Shown one piece after another: positions 16,124 to 25,305 of a stretch of DNA of 64,000 nucleotides; within the stretch, counting starts at the first letter, position 1, and each line of letters begins with the position of its first letter. The stretch is from DASWJZ01 sp963814905 (GTDB lineage Bacteria; Pseudomonadota; Alphaproteobacteria; Rhizobiales; Afifellaceae). A program made the translations under genes and the position numbers. A model generated the notes under the pieces. It was not told the DNA's origin. It saw nothing but the letters and a program-made list of their open reading frames with translations, and did no database searches. The stretch lies in the NCBI GenBank assembly GCA_963814905.1, contig CAWFEM010000021.1, forward strand, positions 62,001 through 126,000, written 5' to 3'.

Positions 16124-17320
16124 ATGCCGCTTTTCGAGCGCTACGTGCTGAAACGCGCCAGCTACATCTTCGCTCTGGCGTTGGCCGCGCTCGTGGGAAC
16201 GCTCTGGGTCACCCAAGTCCTGCATCAGCTCGACGTCGTCACCAGCAAGGGCCAGGCGATCTGGACCCTCGTCCTGATGACCATTCTTGCGCTGCCCGCG
16301 CTTCTGCAGGTCGTCGCGCCGATCGCGTTCCTCATCGCGGCGATCCTGACGCTGAACGGCCTTACCAATGACAGCGAACTGCCGGTCATCGCCGCGGCCG
16401 GCGCCTCGCGCAGCACCATCAACCGCCCCATCCTCGTGCTTGGGCTGTTCGTGATGCTGGCGGTGGCGTTCTCCTATCACGTTGTGGCCCCTGCAAGCCT
16501 CGCCGCCCTGCGCGAGCTCGTGACGCGGGTCCGGGCCGACCTGATCGCCACTCTCGTTCAGGACGGCGGCTTCCGCACCGTCGATAACGGCTTGACCGTG
16601 CATATCCGCGAGAAGGAACCGGACGGCAGCTTCCGGGACATTTTCGTGAGCGATACTCGCAGTAACGACGAGACGATCCATTACAGCGCGGCACGCGGCA
16701 TCCTCTTGGAGAACGGAGGCGGGTCTTTCCTGGTTCTGCGGGACGGCGACCTGATCCGGGCGAGCCGAACAAGCGGCGAGACCAACATCGTCGACTTTGA
16801 GACCTATGCCCTCGATCTGAGCCAGCTCGGATCGCCGAACGCGACCGCCGTCTACAAAGCACGCGAGCGCTCTACGCTCTATCTGCTCGAGCCCGACCCG
16901 GGCGACTCCACCGTCAAGCCCACAAACGGACGTGTCGTGTTCGAGCTCCACGAGCGCATCACTGCACCGCTCTACACACTCGTCTTCGCGCTCGCCGCGC
17001 TGGCGTTCCTCGGGCGGCCGCGCACAAACCGCCAGGACCGCAGTTTTGCGATCCTCGCCTGCGTGCTGTTCTGCACCGTTCTCCGGGCGGCCGGCTTTTT
17101 CGCCGCGGCGATCGGCAACAATGAGCTGGTCGCCTTACCGTTCCTCTACGCGATACCGATCATCGGAATCGTGCTTGGCGTCGCGGCCATGATCTTCGAC
17201 GCACCGCTCGCCACGCCGCGCTTCGTCGAACGTGCCTGGGACGGCGCGGTGCAGGTCGTCACCCGCGCAGTACGGCCGCGTCTTGCAGCGGCCGGCGCCA
17301 ACTTCGACGACACGCCATGA
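16124..17320 (+). CDS. lptF: LPS export ABC transporter permease LptF
   Basis: A 398-residue inner-membrane protein of the YjgP/YjgQ family. Three N-terminal membrane segments (start MPLFERYVLKRASYIF), a periplasmic beta-jellyroll region (about residues 120-270), and three C-terminal segments are visible. With LptG and LptB it extracts lipopolysaccharide from the inner membrane and passes it to the periplasmic bridge. It is the first gene of an operon in which every following gene starts within the previous stop (lptF-lptG: ATGA at 17317). The jellyroll and flanking helices fit the family length well. Confidence 0.92.
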   Translation: MPLFERYVLKRASYIFALALAALVGTLWVTQVLHQLDVVTSKGQAIWTLVLMTILALPALLQVVAPIAFLIAAILTLNGLTNDSELPVIAAAGASRSTINRPILVLGLFVMLAVAFSYHVVAPASLAALRELVTRVRADLIATLVQDGGFRTVDNGLTVHIREKEPDGSFRDIFVSDTRSNDETIHYSAARGILLENGGGSFLVLRDGDLIRASRTSGETNIVDFETYALDLSQLGSPNATAVYKARERSTLYLLEPDPGDSTVKPTNGRVVFELHERITAPLYTLVFALAALAFLGRPRTNRQDRSFAILACVLFCTVLRAAGFFAAAIGNNELVALPFLYAIPIIGIVLGVAAMIFDAPLATPRFVERAWDGAVQVVTRAVRPRLAAAGANFDDTP

Positions 17321-18393
17321 TACCGGGCGTCCTCAATCGCTACATTGCGCGCCGCTTTACGCGCACGCTCCTGATGATGCTCGGCATCGGATGTCTCATC
17401 ATCTTCATCGCCGACTACGTCGAAGTGCTTCGCCGCTTCGGTGACGAACCGGGCTTCAAGTCTCTGCTCGGCGTGGAGCTGGCGGTGATGCACGTTCCCG
17501 TCCTGCTCGATACGGTGCTTCCCTTCGCCTTCCTCTTCGCAGCGCTCCTCAGCCTGCTGGACCTTTCGCGCAAGCTGGAGCTCGTTGTGGCGCGTGCAAG
17601 CGGAATATCCGTCTGGGGATTCCTGAAAGCTCCATTCATCGTCGCCATCGTCTTCGGCGCCTTTGCGACCGCCGTGATCAATCCGGTAGCAATCCAGGCG
17701 AAGGTCCGCGGCGAAAACATCGAGGCGGAGTTTTCCGGCCACACGGGGTGGAGCAAGGGAAGCTGGTTCCGGCAGGAGGGAAGCAATGGTACTTCCATCG
17801 TGCACGCGTTCTCGGCCAGCGCGAACGGCCGCAAGCTTCAGAGCGTGACGGCGTTCGTCTACGACCATTCCGGGAGATTTCGCGAGAAGGTCAACGCGGC
17901 AAGCAGCGACTATTCGCCTGGCAAGTGGACGTTAGCCGACGCCACAATCACGTCTGCGCAGAGCCCGCCCTTTCACGTCGACAGCTACGAACTGCCCACC
18001 ACGCTCACCGCAGCGGAGGTTCGGCGCCGTTTCGCCGCGGCGGACGCGATTTCGGTTTGGCAGCTGCCAGGTTTTATTGAGACGGCGAAACGTACCGGTC
18101 TCAACCCAAATCCCTTTCGCGTGGCCTTCCACGCCCTCCTGAACCGCCCGATTTTCTTCCTCGCGATGGTGCTGATCGCCGCCACCGTCGGACTGCGGCT
18201 TACGCGCCACGGTGGGACCTGGCGGCTCGTGCTGACTGGCGCCACTATCGGCTTTCTGCTTTATGCTTTCAGGGAGATTTCGAGCGACCTTGGAGACAAT
18301 GGCATCATCGATCCGGTTTTGGCGGCGTGGCTGCCGCCGGTCGTCGCGCTGACCTTCGGCGCGACCGCCCTGCTATTCCAGGAGGACGGGTGA
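17317..18393 (+). CDS. lptG: LPS export ABC transporter permease LptG
   Basis: A 358-residue partner of LptF with the same 3 TM, jellyroll, 3 TM layout. The N-terminus NRYIARRFTRTLLMMLGIGC and the segment LLDTVLPFAFLFAALLSLLD are typical for the family. Its start overlaps the lptF stop by 4 nt, and its stop overlaps the GTG of lptD. LptF and LptG form the heterodimeric permease of the LptB2FG exporter. Confidence 0.92.
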   Translation: MIPGVLNRYIARRFTRTLLMMLGIGCLIIFIADYVEVLRRFGDEPGFKSLLGVELAVMHVPVLLDTVLPFAFLFAALLSLLDLSRKLELVVARASGISVWGFLKAPFIVAIVFGAFATAVINPVAIQAKVRGENIEAEFSGHTGWSKGSWFRQEGSNGTSIVHAFSASANGRKLQSVTAFVYDHSGRFREKVNAASSDYSPGKWTLADATITSAQSPPFHVDSYELPTTLTAAEVRRRFAAADAISVWQLPGFIETAKRTGLNPNPFRVAFHALLNRPIFFLAMVLIAATVGLRLTRHGGTWRLVLTGATIGFLLYAFREISSDLGDNGIIDPVLAAWLPPVVALTFGATALLFQEDG

Positions 18394-20792
18394 AGCTCAA
18401 CGTTGCGTTCCTGCGTCGAAAGTGTGCCCCGCGTTTCGCCAAGGCCGGCCGCGTGGTCGCAAGTTGCGCCGTTTCCGCGGCGCTTCTGACACAGGGATTC
18501 CCCGTCGTTGCGCAGACCATGGCCCCGTTTCGGGTGGTAACCGAAGGCTCGGTCCCCAGCTCCACGAACGGACAGCTCCTGCTTGAGGCCGACCAGCTCG
18601 TCTACGATTTCGACAAAGAGACCGTCACGGCGCTCGGAAACGTGCAGATCTATTACAACGGCTTCGCACTCGACGCGGAGAAGGTCGTCTACAACCAGAA
18701 ATCCGGCCGCCTCATTGCGTCGGGCGGAATCCGCATGATCGAGCCCTCGGGCAATTTCATCACCAGCGACACGCTCGACATCACCGACGACTTTCGCGAC
18801 GGCTTCATCGGCAGCCTGAATGTCATCACCACCGACCGGACCCGCTTCACCGCGCAGACCGGCGAGCGGCGGGACGGCAAACTGACCATTTTCCGCAAGG
18901 GCGTCTACACGGCCTGCCAGCCTTGCGTGGATCATCCGGAGCGGCCGCCGCTTTGGCGCATCAGGGCGGCGCGCATCATCCACAACGAAACCGACCACAC
19001 GATCTACTACGAGCACGCGCGGCTTGAATTTCTCGGCATACCGATCGCCTACGCGCCGATCTTCTTCCATCCCGACCCGACGGTGAAGCGCAAGACGGGC
19101 TTCCTCGTGCCTTCGGTCGTCCAGGGGGACGCGCTCGGCTTCGGCGTGACAACTCCTTTCTTCTGGAACCTGGCGCCCAACTACGACGTCACGTTCTCGC
19201 CGACCGTTCTCAGCCGTCAGGGGCTGCTCATGCAGGGCCAATGGCGCCACCGGATGCTACGGGGCTCCTACTCGATCCGAGCGGCCGGCATTTTCCAGCG
19301 GGACCCTGACGCCTTCAAGGAAAGCGGTCAGCCATTGAGCGGCGATCGCGATTTCCGCGGCAGTATCCGCACCCGGGGCAGCTTCGGGATCGCCGATCAT
19401 TGGAATCTCGGCTGGGACGTCAGCACGACGACGGACCGTACCTTCAACCGCGACTACTCGATTCCCGACGCGCAGGGTCTGGAGCTTCCCTCCACTCTCT
19501 ACCTGACCGGCATGAACGAGCAGAACTACTTCAACGCCGCCGGTTACTACTTCCGGGTCCAGCGCGAGGACACAAAGGAAACCGTCAACGGCACCACCTA
19601 CCTTCATGACGACCAGGCGGAGCAGGCGCTGGTGCATCCGGTCGTCGACAGCAACTACATCGTCGGCATGCCGGTGCTCGGCGGCGAAATGCGCTTCGAT
19701 TCCAATATTGCGAGCCTTACGCGCGACAAGAGCGACATCCGCCACCCGCCCCTGCCCTTCAGCCCCTATTATGCCGGCGTGGCCGGCTCGTTCACGCGCG
19801 CGACGAGCCGTTCGAGCTGGAAGCGGCGCTTCATCATCGCCGGCGGCCACGTGGTGACGCCTTTCACCTACCTGCAGGCGGACGCGGACTGGACTTATTC
19901 CACCGACCCGTCGGCCGGGCTCATCGGCGACGGTTTGACGGGGCGCGTCATGCCGGCGGTCGGCGTGCAGTATGAGTATCCGGTTCTCGCCACACTCGGG
20001 TCGAGCGTTCATACCTTCGGCCCGAAGGCGCAATTGATCGTCCGACCCAACGAGACGCGCGCCGGCGCGCTTCCGAACGAAGATTCGCAGAGCCTCGAGT
20101 TCGACGACACGAGCTTGTTCAAGTGGGACAAATTCGCCGGCTACGACCGCATCGAAGGCGGAACGCGTGCGAATCTCGGCCTCGTCTATCAGGGCCTTTA
20201 TCCGAACGGCATGTCGGTCGACGCCATCGTCGGGCAGTCCATCCAGCTTGCGGGAGTGAACTCGTTCGCGCTGCAGGATCACGCGGTGACCGGCGTCGGC
20301 TCGGGTCTGGAATCCGACAGTTCCGATTATCTCGCGCGCGTGACCCTGAACACGGGGCTCGGGATCGCCGTCACGGCACGCGGCCGCTTCGACGACAAGA
20401 ACCTGAAACTCAACCGCTCCGAGGTCTCCGCGGTCGGCGCCTACGGGCGCAGCAGCGCCTCGCTGGACTATGTCTATCTGCGCGAGAGCCCGGCTTCCGG
20501 CATTTTCAACAATCGGACGGAGCTTTCCGCCGCCGCCGCGATCGGCATCACCGACAATTGGTCGTTTCTGGGCTCCCTCGTCTACGACCTTCGCAACGGC
20601 AGCCGGGTGTCCGACAGTCTCGGCGTGGCCTACGCGGACGATTGCTTTTCTCTTTCAGCGACTTACACGGAAGTCACCGACCTTTACTCCGATCTCGTCT
20701 CCGACCGGCGCATCTTCTTCCGCGTGAGCCTCAGGACGGTCGGCGGCGGCGATTACGGCCAACGGCTTGGAACCGATACCGACGTGCAATAG
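18390..20792 (+). CDS. lptD: LPS assembly outer-membrane protein LptD
   Basis: An 800-residue protein with a signal peptide, an OstA-like jellyroll (LLEADQLVYDFDKETVTALG, about residues 65-160), a cysteine pair in TACQPCVDHPE, and a long C-terminal LptD beta-barrel region that ends with several short aromatic-rich strands. It receives LPS from the periplasmic bridge and inserts it into the outer leaflet. The frame is open to 18327, but GTG 18390 has GGAGGA at 18381-18386 and overlaps the lptG stop (GTGA), giving a good signal peptide after KLNVAFLRRKC. Confidence 0.92.
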   Translation: MKLNVAFLRRKCAPRFAKAGRVVASCAVSAALLTQGFPVVAQTMAPFRVVTEGSVPSSTNGQLLLEADQLVYDFDKETVTALGNVQIYYNGFALDAEKVVYNQKSGRLIASGGIRMIEPSGNFITSDTLDITDDFRDGFIGSLNVITTDRTRFTAQTGERRDGKLTIFRKGVYTACQPCVDHPERPPLWRIRAARIIHNETDHTIYYEHARLEFLGIPIAYAPIFFHPDPTVKRKTGFLVPSVVQGDALGFGVTTPFFWNLAPNYDVTFSPTVLSRQGLLMQGQWRHRMLRGSYSIRAAGIFQRDPDAFKESGQPLSGDRDFRGSIRTRGSFGIADHWNLGWDVSTTTDRTFNRDYSIPDAQGLELPSTLYLTGMNEQNYFNAAGYYFRVQREDTKETVNGTTYLHDDQAEQALVHPVVDSNYIVGMPVLGGEMRFDSNIASLTRDKSDIRHPPLPFSPYYAGVAGSFTRATSRSSWKRRFIIAGGHVVTPFTYLQADADWTYSTDPSAGLIGDGLTGRVMPAVGVQYEYPVLATLGSSVHTFGPKAQLIVRPNETRAGALPNEDSQSLEFDDTSLFKWDKFAGYDRIEGGTRANLGLVYQGLYPNGMSVDAIVGQSIQLAGVNSFALQDHAVTGVGSGLESDSSDYLARVTLNTGLGIAVTARGRFDDKNLKLNRSEVSAVGAYGRSSASLDYVYLRESPASGIFNNRTELSAAAAIGITDNWSFLGSLVYDLRNGSRVSDSLGVAYADDCFSLSATYTEVTDLYSDLVSDRRIFFRVSLRTVGGGDYGQRLGTDTDVQ

Positions 20793-20874
20793 AAGGGTCG
20801 GAAAGCCGGATTTTCGACAGATTGGACGCTAAACTGTCGCCCCGATTCGCCAAGACCACTTGGACGGCATTCCG

Positions 20875-21807
20875 ATGACACGACAAAGACATATCGCCTG
20901 GACGGTATTGGCAGCGGCTCTCCTTTTTTCGGTCGAGTTCGGCGCGACTGCGCCGGCCGTCGCCGCCAGCATCAGCATCCTCGTCAACGACGAGCCGATC
21001 ACGAGCTATGACATCAAGCAGCGCACACAGATGCTGAAGGTGTTTACGCACGGAAAGGCCGGAGAAAAGCAGGCGATCGACCAGCTCATCGACGAAACGC
21101 TCATGATGCAGGAAGCAACGCGCCGGCACTTGGCGGCGAGCGACGCGGAGGTTGAGCAAGAAGTCTCCGCGCGCGCGCGCAACGGCAAGCTCACCGCCGC
21201 GCAGTTCGACCAGGCGCTGCGCCAGGCGGGGATCGACCCCAAGGCCTTCCGGGAATATCTGCGCGCCAACATGTCCTGGTCGCAGATCGTTCGCGCGCGC
21301 TTCCGCGCCACGGTGGATATCACCAATCAGGATGTCGTCGCCGCGCTCGGCAAGAAATCGGAGCCCGGCGCGACGGAGGCCGCTACCGAGTACATTCTCC
21401 AGCCCATCCTGTTCCTTATCCCGAAAGGCGCCTCGAAGGGCGCGGAGAACGCGCGCCTGCAGGAAGCGGAAGCCTTCCGCAAAGCCTATCAGGGTTGCGA
21501 CAACGCGGTGGCGCAGGCAGGGGGTACGCCTGGAATTGTCATCAAGCCACACATCCGGCGTCCGGAAGATGGCTTGCCTCCGCAGTTCAGGGATCTGATC
21601 GCGGTGACCGAGATCGGTTCCGCCACGAAGCCGGAGCGTGTGCCGGAGGGCTATCAGATCGTCGCGGTTTGCTCGAAGAACACCATCGCCGGCGAAACGG
21701 AGGCCACCGTCAAAGCCCGGGAGGAGCTCTCCGACGAGCGCGGCCAGTTGCTTGCCCGGCGTTATCTCCGCGACCTGCGCTCCGACGCGGTCATCGAGTA
21801 TCGGTGA
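20875..21807 (+). CDS. SurA-like periplasmic chaperone
   Basis: A 310-residue exported protein with a signal peptide (cut near VAA/SISI). The SurA N-terminal domain begins ISILVNDEPITSYDIKQRTQ and contains ANMSWSQIVRARF. The C-terminal half keeps only a degenerate parvulin-like region (about residues 165-260), so peptidyl-prolyl isomerase activity is doubtful. The role would be delivery of unfolded outer-membrane proteins, fitting its position right after lptD. ATG 20875 gives the signal peptide; an in-frame TTG at 20860 is less likely. The stop overlaps the pdxA GTG. Confidence 0.85.
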   Translation: MTRQRHIAWTVLAAALLFSVEFGATAPAVAASISILVNDEPITSYDIKQRTQMLKVFTHGKAGEKQAIDQLIDETLMMQEATRRHLAASDAEVEQEVSARARNGKLTAAQFDQALRQAGIDPKAFREYLRANMSWSQIVRARFRATVDITNQDVVAALGKKSEPGATEAATEYILQPILFLIPKGASKGAENARLQEAEAFRKAYQGCDNAVAQAGGTPGIVIKPHIRRPEDGLPPQFRDLIAVTEIGSATKPERVPEGYQIVAVCSKNTIAGETEATVKAREELSDERGQLLARRYLRDLRSDAVIEYR

Positions 21808-22829
21808 GCCGCCTTCGGCCGGGCGCGCCCCTGGCGCTCACGCTCGGTGAACCGGCGGGGATCGGCCCCGACATCGCCGTTGAAGCGTGGCTTGCCCGCA
21901 CGACCGCCGACATCCCGCCTTTCATCTTCGTCGGCGATCCGGAAATCCTCGTCCGGCGCGCCGCCGCGCTTGGCCGCGACGTTCGCACTGAAATCGTCGA
22001 CGCAGAGCATGCGCCCGCAGCATTTCCCGATGCACTGCCATGCCTTTCCGGCGCTCCGGCCGTCTCCGGCACGCCGGGCATTATCGACCCAGGCGACACA
22101 CCGGCGGTAATCTGGTCGATCCGTCGCGCGACGGAGCTGGTGCACGAGGGTGCGGCGGCGGCGATCGTCACCAACCCCATCCAGAAGAAGGCGCTGAGCG
22201 CCCACGGCTTTCCGCATCCGGGTCATACGGAATTCCTCGGTGCGCTTTCCACGGAACTCTACGGCGAAGCGGCGACGCCGGTCATGATGCTTGCCGGACC
22301 GGAACTGCGCGTCGTTCCGGTCACGATCCATATCCCGCTCGCCGACGTCCCGCGCGCGCTCACCGCGGCACTGATCGTGCGGACCGGCGAGATCGTGGCG
22401 CACGATCTGAAGCACCGTTTCGGCGTCGCCAAGCCGCGCCTCGCCGTCGCCGGGCTCAACCCGCATGCGGGCGAGGAGGGAATGCTCGGGCGCGAGGACG
22501 AGGCGATCGTCCGCCCCGCGGTCGAGGCTCTCCGCGATAAGGGCATCGACGTCGCCGGCCCCCTCCCCGCCGATACGATGTTCTATCCCGAAGCGCGGGC
22601 GACCTACGACGCAGCGCTTTGCATGTATCACGACCAGGCGCTGATCCCGGCGAAGACGCTCGGCTTCGACACGGCGGTGAACGTCACGCTCGGCCTTCCC
22701 TTCGTGCGTACTTCGCCCGATCACGGCACGGCGCTCGCGCTCGCCGGTAGCGGGAAGGCACGGGCGACCAGCCTGATCGCCGCGCTGAAGCTCGCGCGCG
22801 TCCTGGCCGACCGCGAGGCCGCCCCTTGA
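21804..22829 (+). CDS. pdxA: 4-hydroxythreonine-4-phosphate dehydrogenase
   Basis: A 341-residue enzyme of pyridoxal phosphate synthesis. Key segments: LALTLGEPAGIGPDIAVEAW, PGHTEFLGALS with the metal/substrate His, AGLNPHAGEEGMLGREDE, and YHDQALIPAKTLGFDTAVNV. It oxidises 4-phosphohydroxy-threonine using NAD(P). GTG 21804 overlaps the surA stop (GTGA) and sets the standard N-terminus; the earlier open frame is a shadow of surA. The order lptD-surA-pdxA-rsmA is conserved from E. coli. Confidence 0.92.
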   Translation: MSRLRPGAPLALTLGEPAGIGPDIAVEAWLARTTADIPPFIFVGDPEILVRRAAALGRDVRTEIVDAEHAPAAFPDALPCLSGAPAVSGTPGIIDPGDTPAVIWSIRRATELVHEGAAAAIVTNPIQKKALSAHGFPHPGHTEFLGALSTELYGEAATPVMMLAGPELRVVPVTIHIPLADVPRALTAALIVRTGEIVAHDLKHRFGVAKPRLAVAGLNPHAGEEGMLGREDEAIVRPAVEALRDKGIDVAGPLPADTMFYPEARATYDAALCMYHDQALIPAKTLGFDTAVNVTLGLPFVRTSPDHGTALALAGSGKARATSLIAALKLARVLADREAAP

Positions 22830-23689
22830 GCGACGACGCGTTGCGTGCGGCGGCGCTCGAAGCGCTACCGCCGCTGCGTGACGTGATCGCCGCCCACGGC
22901 CTCGCCGCGCGGAAGTCGCTGGGCCAGAATTTCCTTCTCGACCTCAATCTCACGCGCCGCATCGCCCGCGCCGGCGGTCCGCTCGCCGATAGCCACGTCG
23001 TGGAGATCGGCCCCGGTCCCGGCGGCCTGACGCGCGCGCTCCTAATGGAGGGCGCAGCGCATGTGACGGCTATCGAGCGCGACAGCCGCGCGCTGCCGGC
23101 ACTTGCCGACGTGGCGGCGGCGGCGCCCGGCCGCCTCACGATCGTGGAGGGCGACGCGCTGACCTTCGACTATGCCGACCTCGACGCCGGGCGGCCGCTC
23201 CGCATCGTCGCGAACCTCCCCTACAACATCGCGACACCGCTTCTCGTCGGCTGGCTCACCGGCCCTTGGCCGCCGTTCTGGGAAAGCCTGACCCTGATGT
23301 TTCAGCGCGAGGTCGCCGACCGGATCGTCGCAGTGCCCGGCTCCAAGGCCTTCGGCCGCCTCGCTGTGCTCTCGCAATGGCGCGCGCAGGCAAGACGCCT
23401 CTTCGACGTGCCGGCGCGCGCCTTCACCCCACCGCCGAAGGTCACGTCCGCCGTCGTGCGGCTCGAACCCCGTCCCGATGCGATCGCCCTCCCGCCGCGC
23501 GCCGTCGAAACGGTCACCGCCGCCGCCTTCGGCCAGCGCCGCAAGATGCTGCGATCGAGCCTTAAGCAAATCTGGCCGGACCCCGAGCCGGTGCTGGAGG
23601 CGGTCGGCATCACGCCGACGCTGCGTGCTGAGGATGTACCTGTGGAAAAGCTCCTGCGCCTTGCCGCGCACTACGCCGCCGAGCGCTAG
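22826..23689 (+). CDS. rsmA: 16S rRNA (adenine1518/1519-N6) dimethyltransferase
   Basis: A 287-residue KsgA family enzyme: KSLGQNFLLDLNLTRRIA at the N-terminus, SAM-binding VVEIGPGPGGLTRALL, catalytic NLPYNIATPLL (NxPY motif), and a C-terminal PPPKVTSAVVRL. It dimethylates two adenines near the 3' end of 16S rRNA. It starts at TTG 22826, overlapping the pdxA stop (TTGA). Its TAG stop shares the CTAG at 23686-23689 with the stop of gmk on the other strand, so the two genes end within 4 nt of each other. Confidence 0.92.
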   Translation: MSDDALRAAALEALPPLRDVIAAHGLAARKSLGQNFLLDLNLTRRIARAGGPLADSHVVEIGPGPGGLTRALLMEGAAHVTAIERDSRALPALADVAAAAPGRLTIVEGDALTFDYADLDAGRPLRIVANLPYNIATPLLVGWLTGPWPPFWESLTLMFQREVADRIVAVPGSKAFGRLAVLSQWRAQARRLFDVPARAFTPPPKVTSAVVRLEPRPDAIALPPRAVETVTAAAFGQRRKMLRSSLKQIWPDPEPVLEAVGITPTLRAEDVPVEKLLRLAAHYAAER

Positions 23690-24360
23690 CTCTTTCCCCC
23701 TACCGCTTCGTCTGCCTCCGAGAGGAGGCTTTCGACGAAGTCATCAAGCCCCGTCACGCGCTCGCGCCGCATGCGCTCCGCCGCGAGGATAGCTCGCACC
23801 AGCGGGAAGGACCGGTCGAGGTCTTCGTTCACGATCACGTAGTCGTAGGAGACCCATTTCTGGATTTCCGCACGCGCATTCGTAAGACGCCGCAGGATCG
23901 CGTCCGGGGCATCTTCGGCGCGACGCTCGAGCCGCGCCCTGAGCTCGCGGAAATTCGGCGGCAGCACGAAAAGGCGGACGAGGTCCGCGCGTGTCTCCTC
24001 GATCTGCGAAAGCTGCTCGGTTCCCTGCCAGTCGATGTCGAAGAGGACGTCGCGCCCGGCGGCAAGCGCCTTCTCCACCGGCGCGCGCGGTGTGCCGTAG
24101 AAATTGCCGTGCACTTCGGCCCATTCCAGAAGCTCGCCGCTCTCGCGCATGCGCTTGAACGCATCCTGGTCGATGAAGTGATAGTGACGTCCCTCAACCT
24201 CGCTCGCGCGGCGCGGCCGGGTGGTGACCGAAATCGACAGCGAAAGGTCACGCTCTTCCGACAGAAGCAGGCGCGCCAGCGTCGACTTTCCGGCGCCAGA
24301 GGGCGAGGACAGCACGAACATCAGCCCTCTGCGACGAAGCTGTATCGGACCGCGGCTCAT
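23686..24360 (-). CDS. gmk: Guanylate kinase
   Basis: A 224-residue kinase with P-loop SSPSGAGKSTLARLLL (about residues 18-33), the GMP-binding segment SISVTTRPRRASEVEGRHYH and FIDWQGTEQL-type DIDWQGTEQLSQ. It phosphorylates GMP to GDP. It is the last gene of a leftward operon after yicC (ATGA overlap at 24357-24360). Its stop is embedded in the rsmA stop on the opposite strand. Confidence 0.93.
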   Translation of the reverse strand: MSRGPIQLRRRGLMFVLSSPSGAGKSTLARLLLSEERDLSLSISVTTRPRRASEVEGRHYHFIDQDAFKRMRESGELLEWAEVHGNFYGTPRAPVEKALAAGRDVLFDIDWQGTEQLSQIEETRADLVRLFVLPPNFRELRARLERRAEDAPDAILRRLTNARAEIQKWVSYDYVIVNEDLDRSFPLVRAILAAERMRRERVTGLDDFVESLLSEADEAVGGKS

Positions 24361-25244
24361 GCCAGATTCTGTACCTGTTCGCGGAACTGGTCGATCACTG
24401 CCTTCAATTCTAACCCGATCTTGGTCAACCGATTGTCAAAGGCCTTGGAGCACAGCGTGTTGGCCTCGCGGTTGAATTCCTGGCTCAGGAAGTCGAGCCG
24501 CCGGCCCACGGCCCCGTCGGAAGCAATGAGCCCGCGCGCGCTCTCGATGTGGCTTGTCAGGCGATCGAGCTCTTCGCGCACATCCGCCTTGGTCGCGGCG
24601 ATGACGGCTTCCTGGTGCAGCCGATCGGGATTGAGGCTCGACGGGTCGGAGGTCAGAAGCGCGACCTGATCGCGGATGCGCGCCTTGAGCGCCTCCGGCA
24701 TCTCCGCCACGATGGCTTTGGCCTCCGCCACCAGCCGCTCGATCGTCTGCACCTGATCGGTGAGTACGGCGGCGAGCCGCTTCCCCTCCTCAAGCCGCGA
24801 GGCGATCAGCGCGTCAACCGTCGTGGTGAGCGCGGTGAGCATTGCTGCATCACGGCGCTCCGCGGCCTCGCCCGATAGCGAGACGTCGCCGTCCTCCAGC
24901 ACGCCGGGAATGGCGAGAAGCCCATCGGCGGTCGGCGCCGCGATCCCCTCCACTTCGGCGAGCCGCCGCGCCGCGGCGACGACCAGCGCCAACGCCGCCT
25001 CGTTCAACACGAGCTGGCGGCGCTCGCCTTCCGCTTCACGGGCCAAGGTCAGAAAGCAGCTTCCCCGAGCGATCCGTTCGCGGATCTGCGTGCGCGCCTC
25101 TGCGTCGAGATGATCGAGCCCCGCCGGGAGCCGCAGCCTCACCTCCAGGCCGCGCGCGTTTACGCTTTTCATCTCCCAGGAATATTTCGCGCCGTCGACC
25201 TCGAAGGTCGTCCGCGCGAAACCGGTCATGCTTGCTAGCGCCAT
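24357..25244 (-). CDS. YicC family endoribonuclease
   Basis: A 295-residue protein with the YicC N-terminal domain (MTGFARTTFEVDGAKYSWEM, ends SVNARGLEVRLRLPAGL) and the C-terminal DUF1732 region (FLSQEFNREANTLCSKAFDN, GLELKAVIDQFREQVQN). Members form hexameric RNases that cut RNA, including some small RNAs. It is coupled to gmk by a 4-nt overlap and lies 61 nt after mltG; yicC-gmk adjacency is common in alphaproteobacteria. Confidence 0.9.
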   Translation of the reverse strand: MALASMTGFARTTFEVDGAKYSWEMKSVNARGLEVRLRLPAGLDHLDAEARTQIRERIARGSCFLTLAREAEGERRQLVLNEAALALVVAAARRLAEVEGIAAPTADGLLAIPGVLEDGDVSLSGEAAERRDAAMLTALTTTVDALIASRLEEGKRLAAVLTDQVQTIERLVAEAKAIVAEMPEALKARIRDQVALLTSDPSSLNPDRLHQEAVIAATKADVREELDRLTSHIESARGLIASDGAVGRRLDFLSQEFNREANTLCSKAFDNRLTKIGLELKAVIDQFREQVQNLA

Positions 25245-25305
25245 CTTGCCCCGGATTTGGGTTTACACGTCTCACGCACGCCGGCTCGTCGGAGCGGCGA
25301 CCGAC

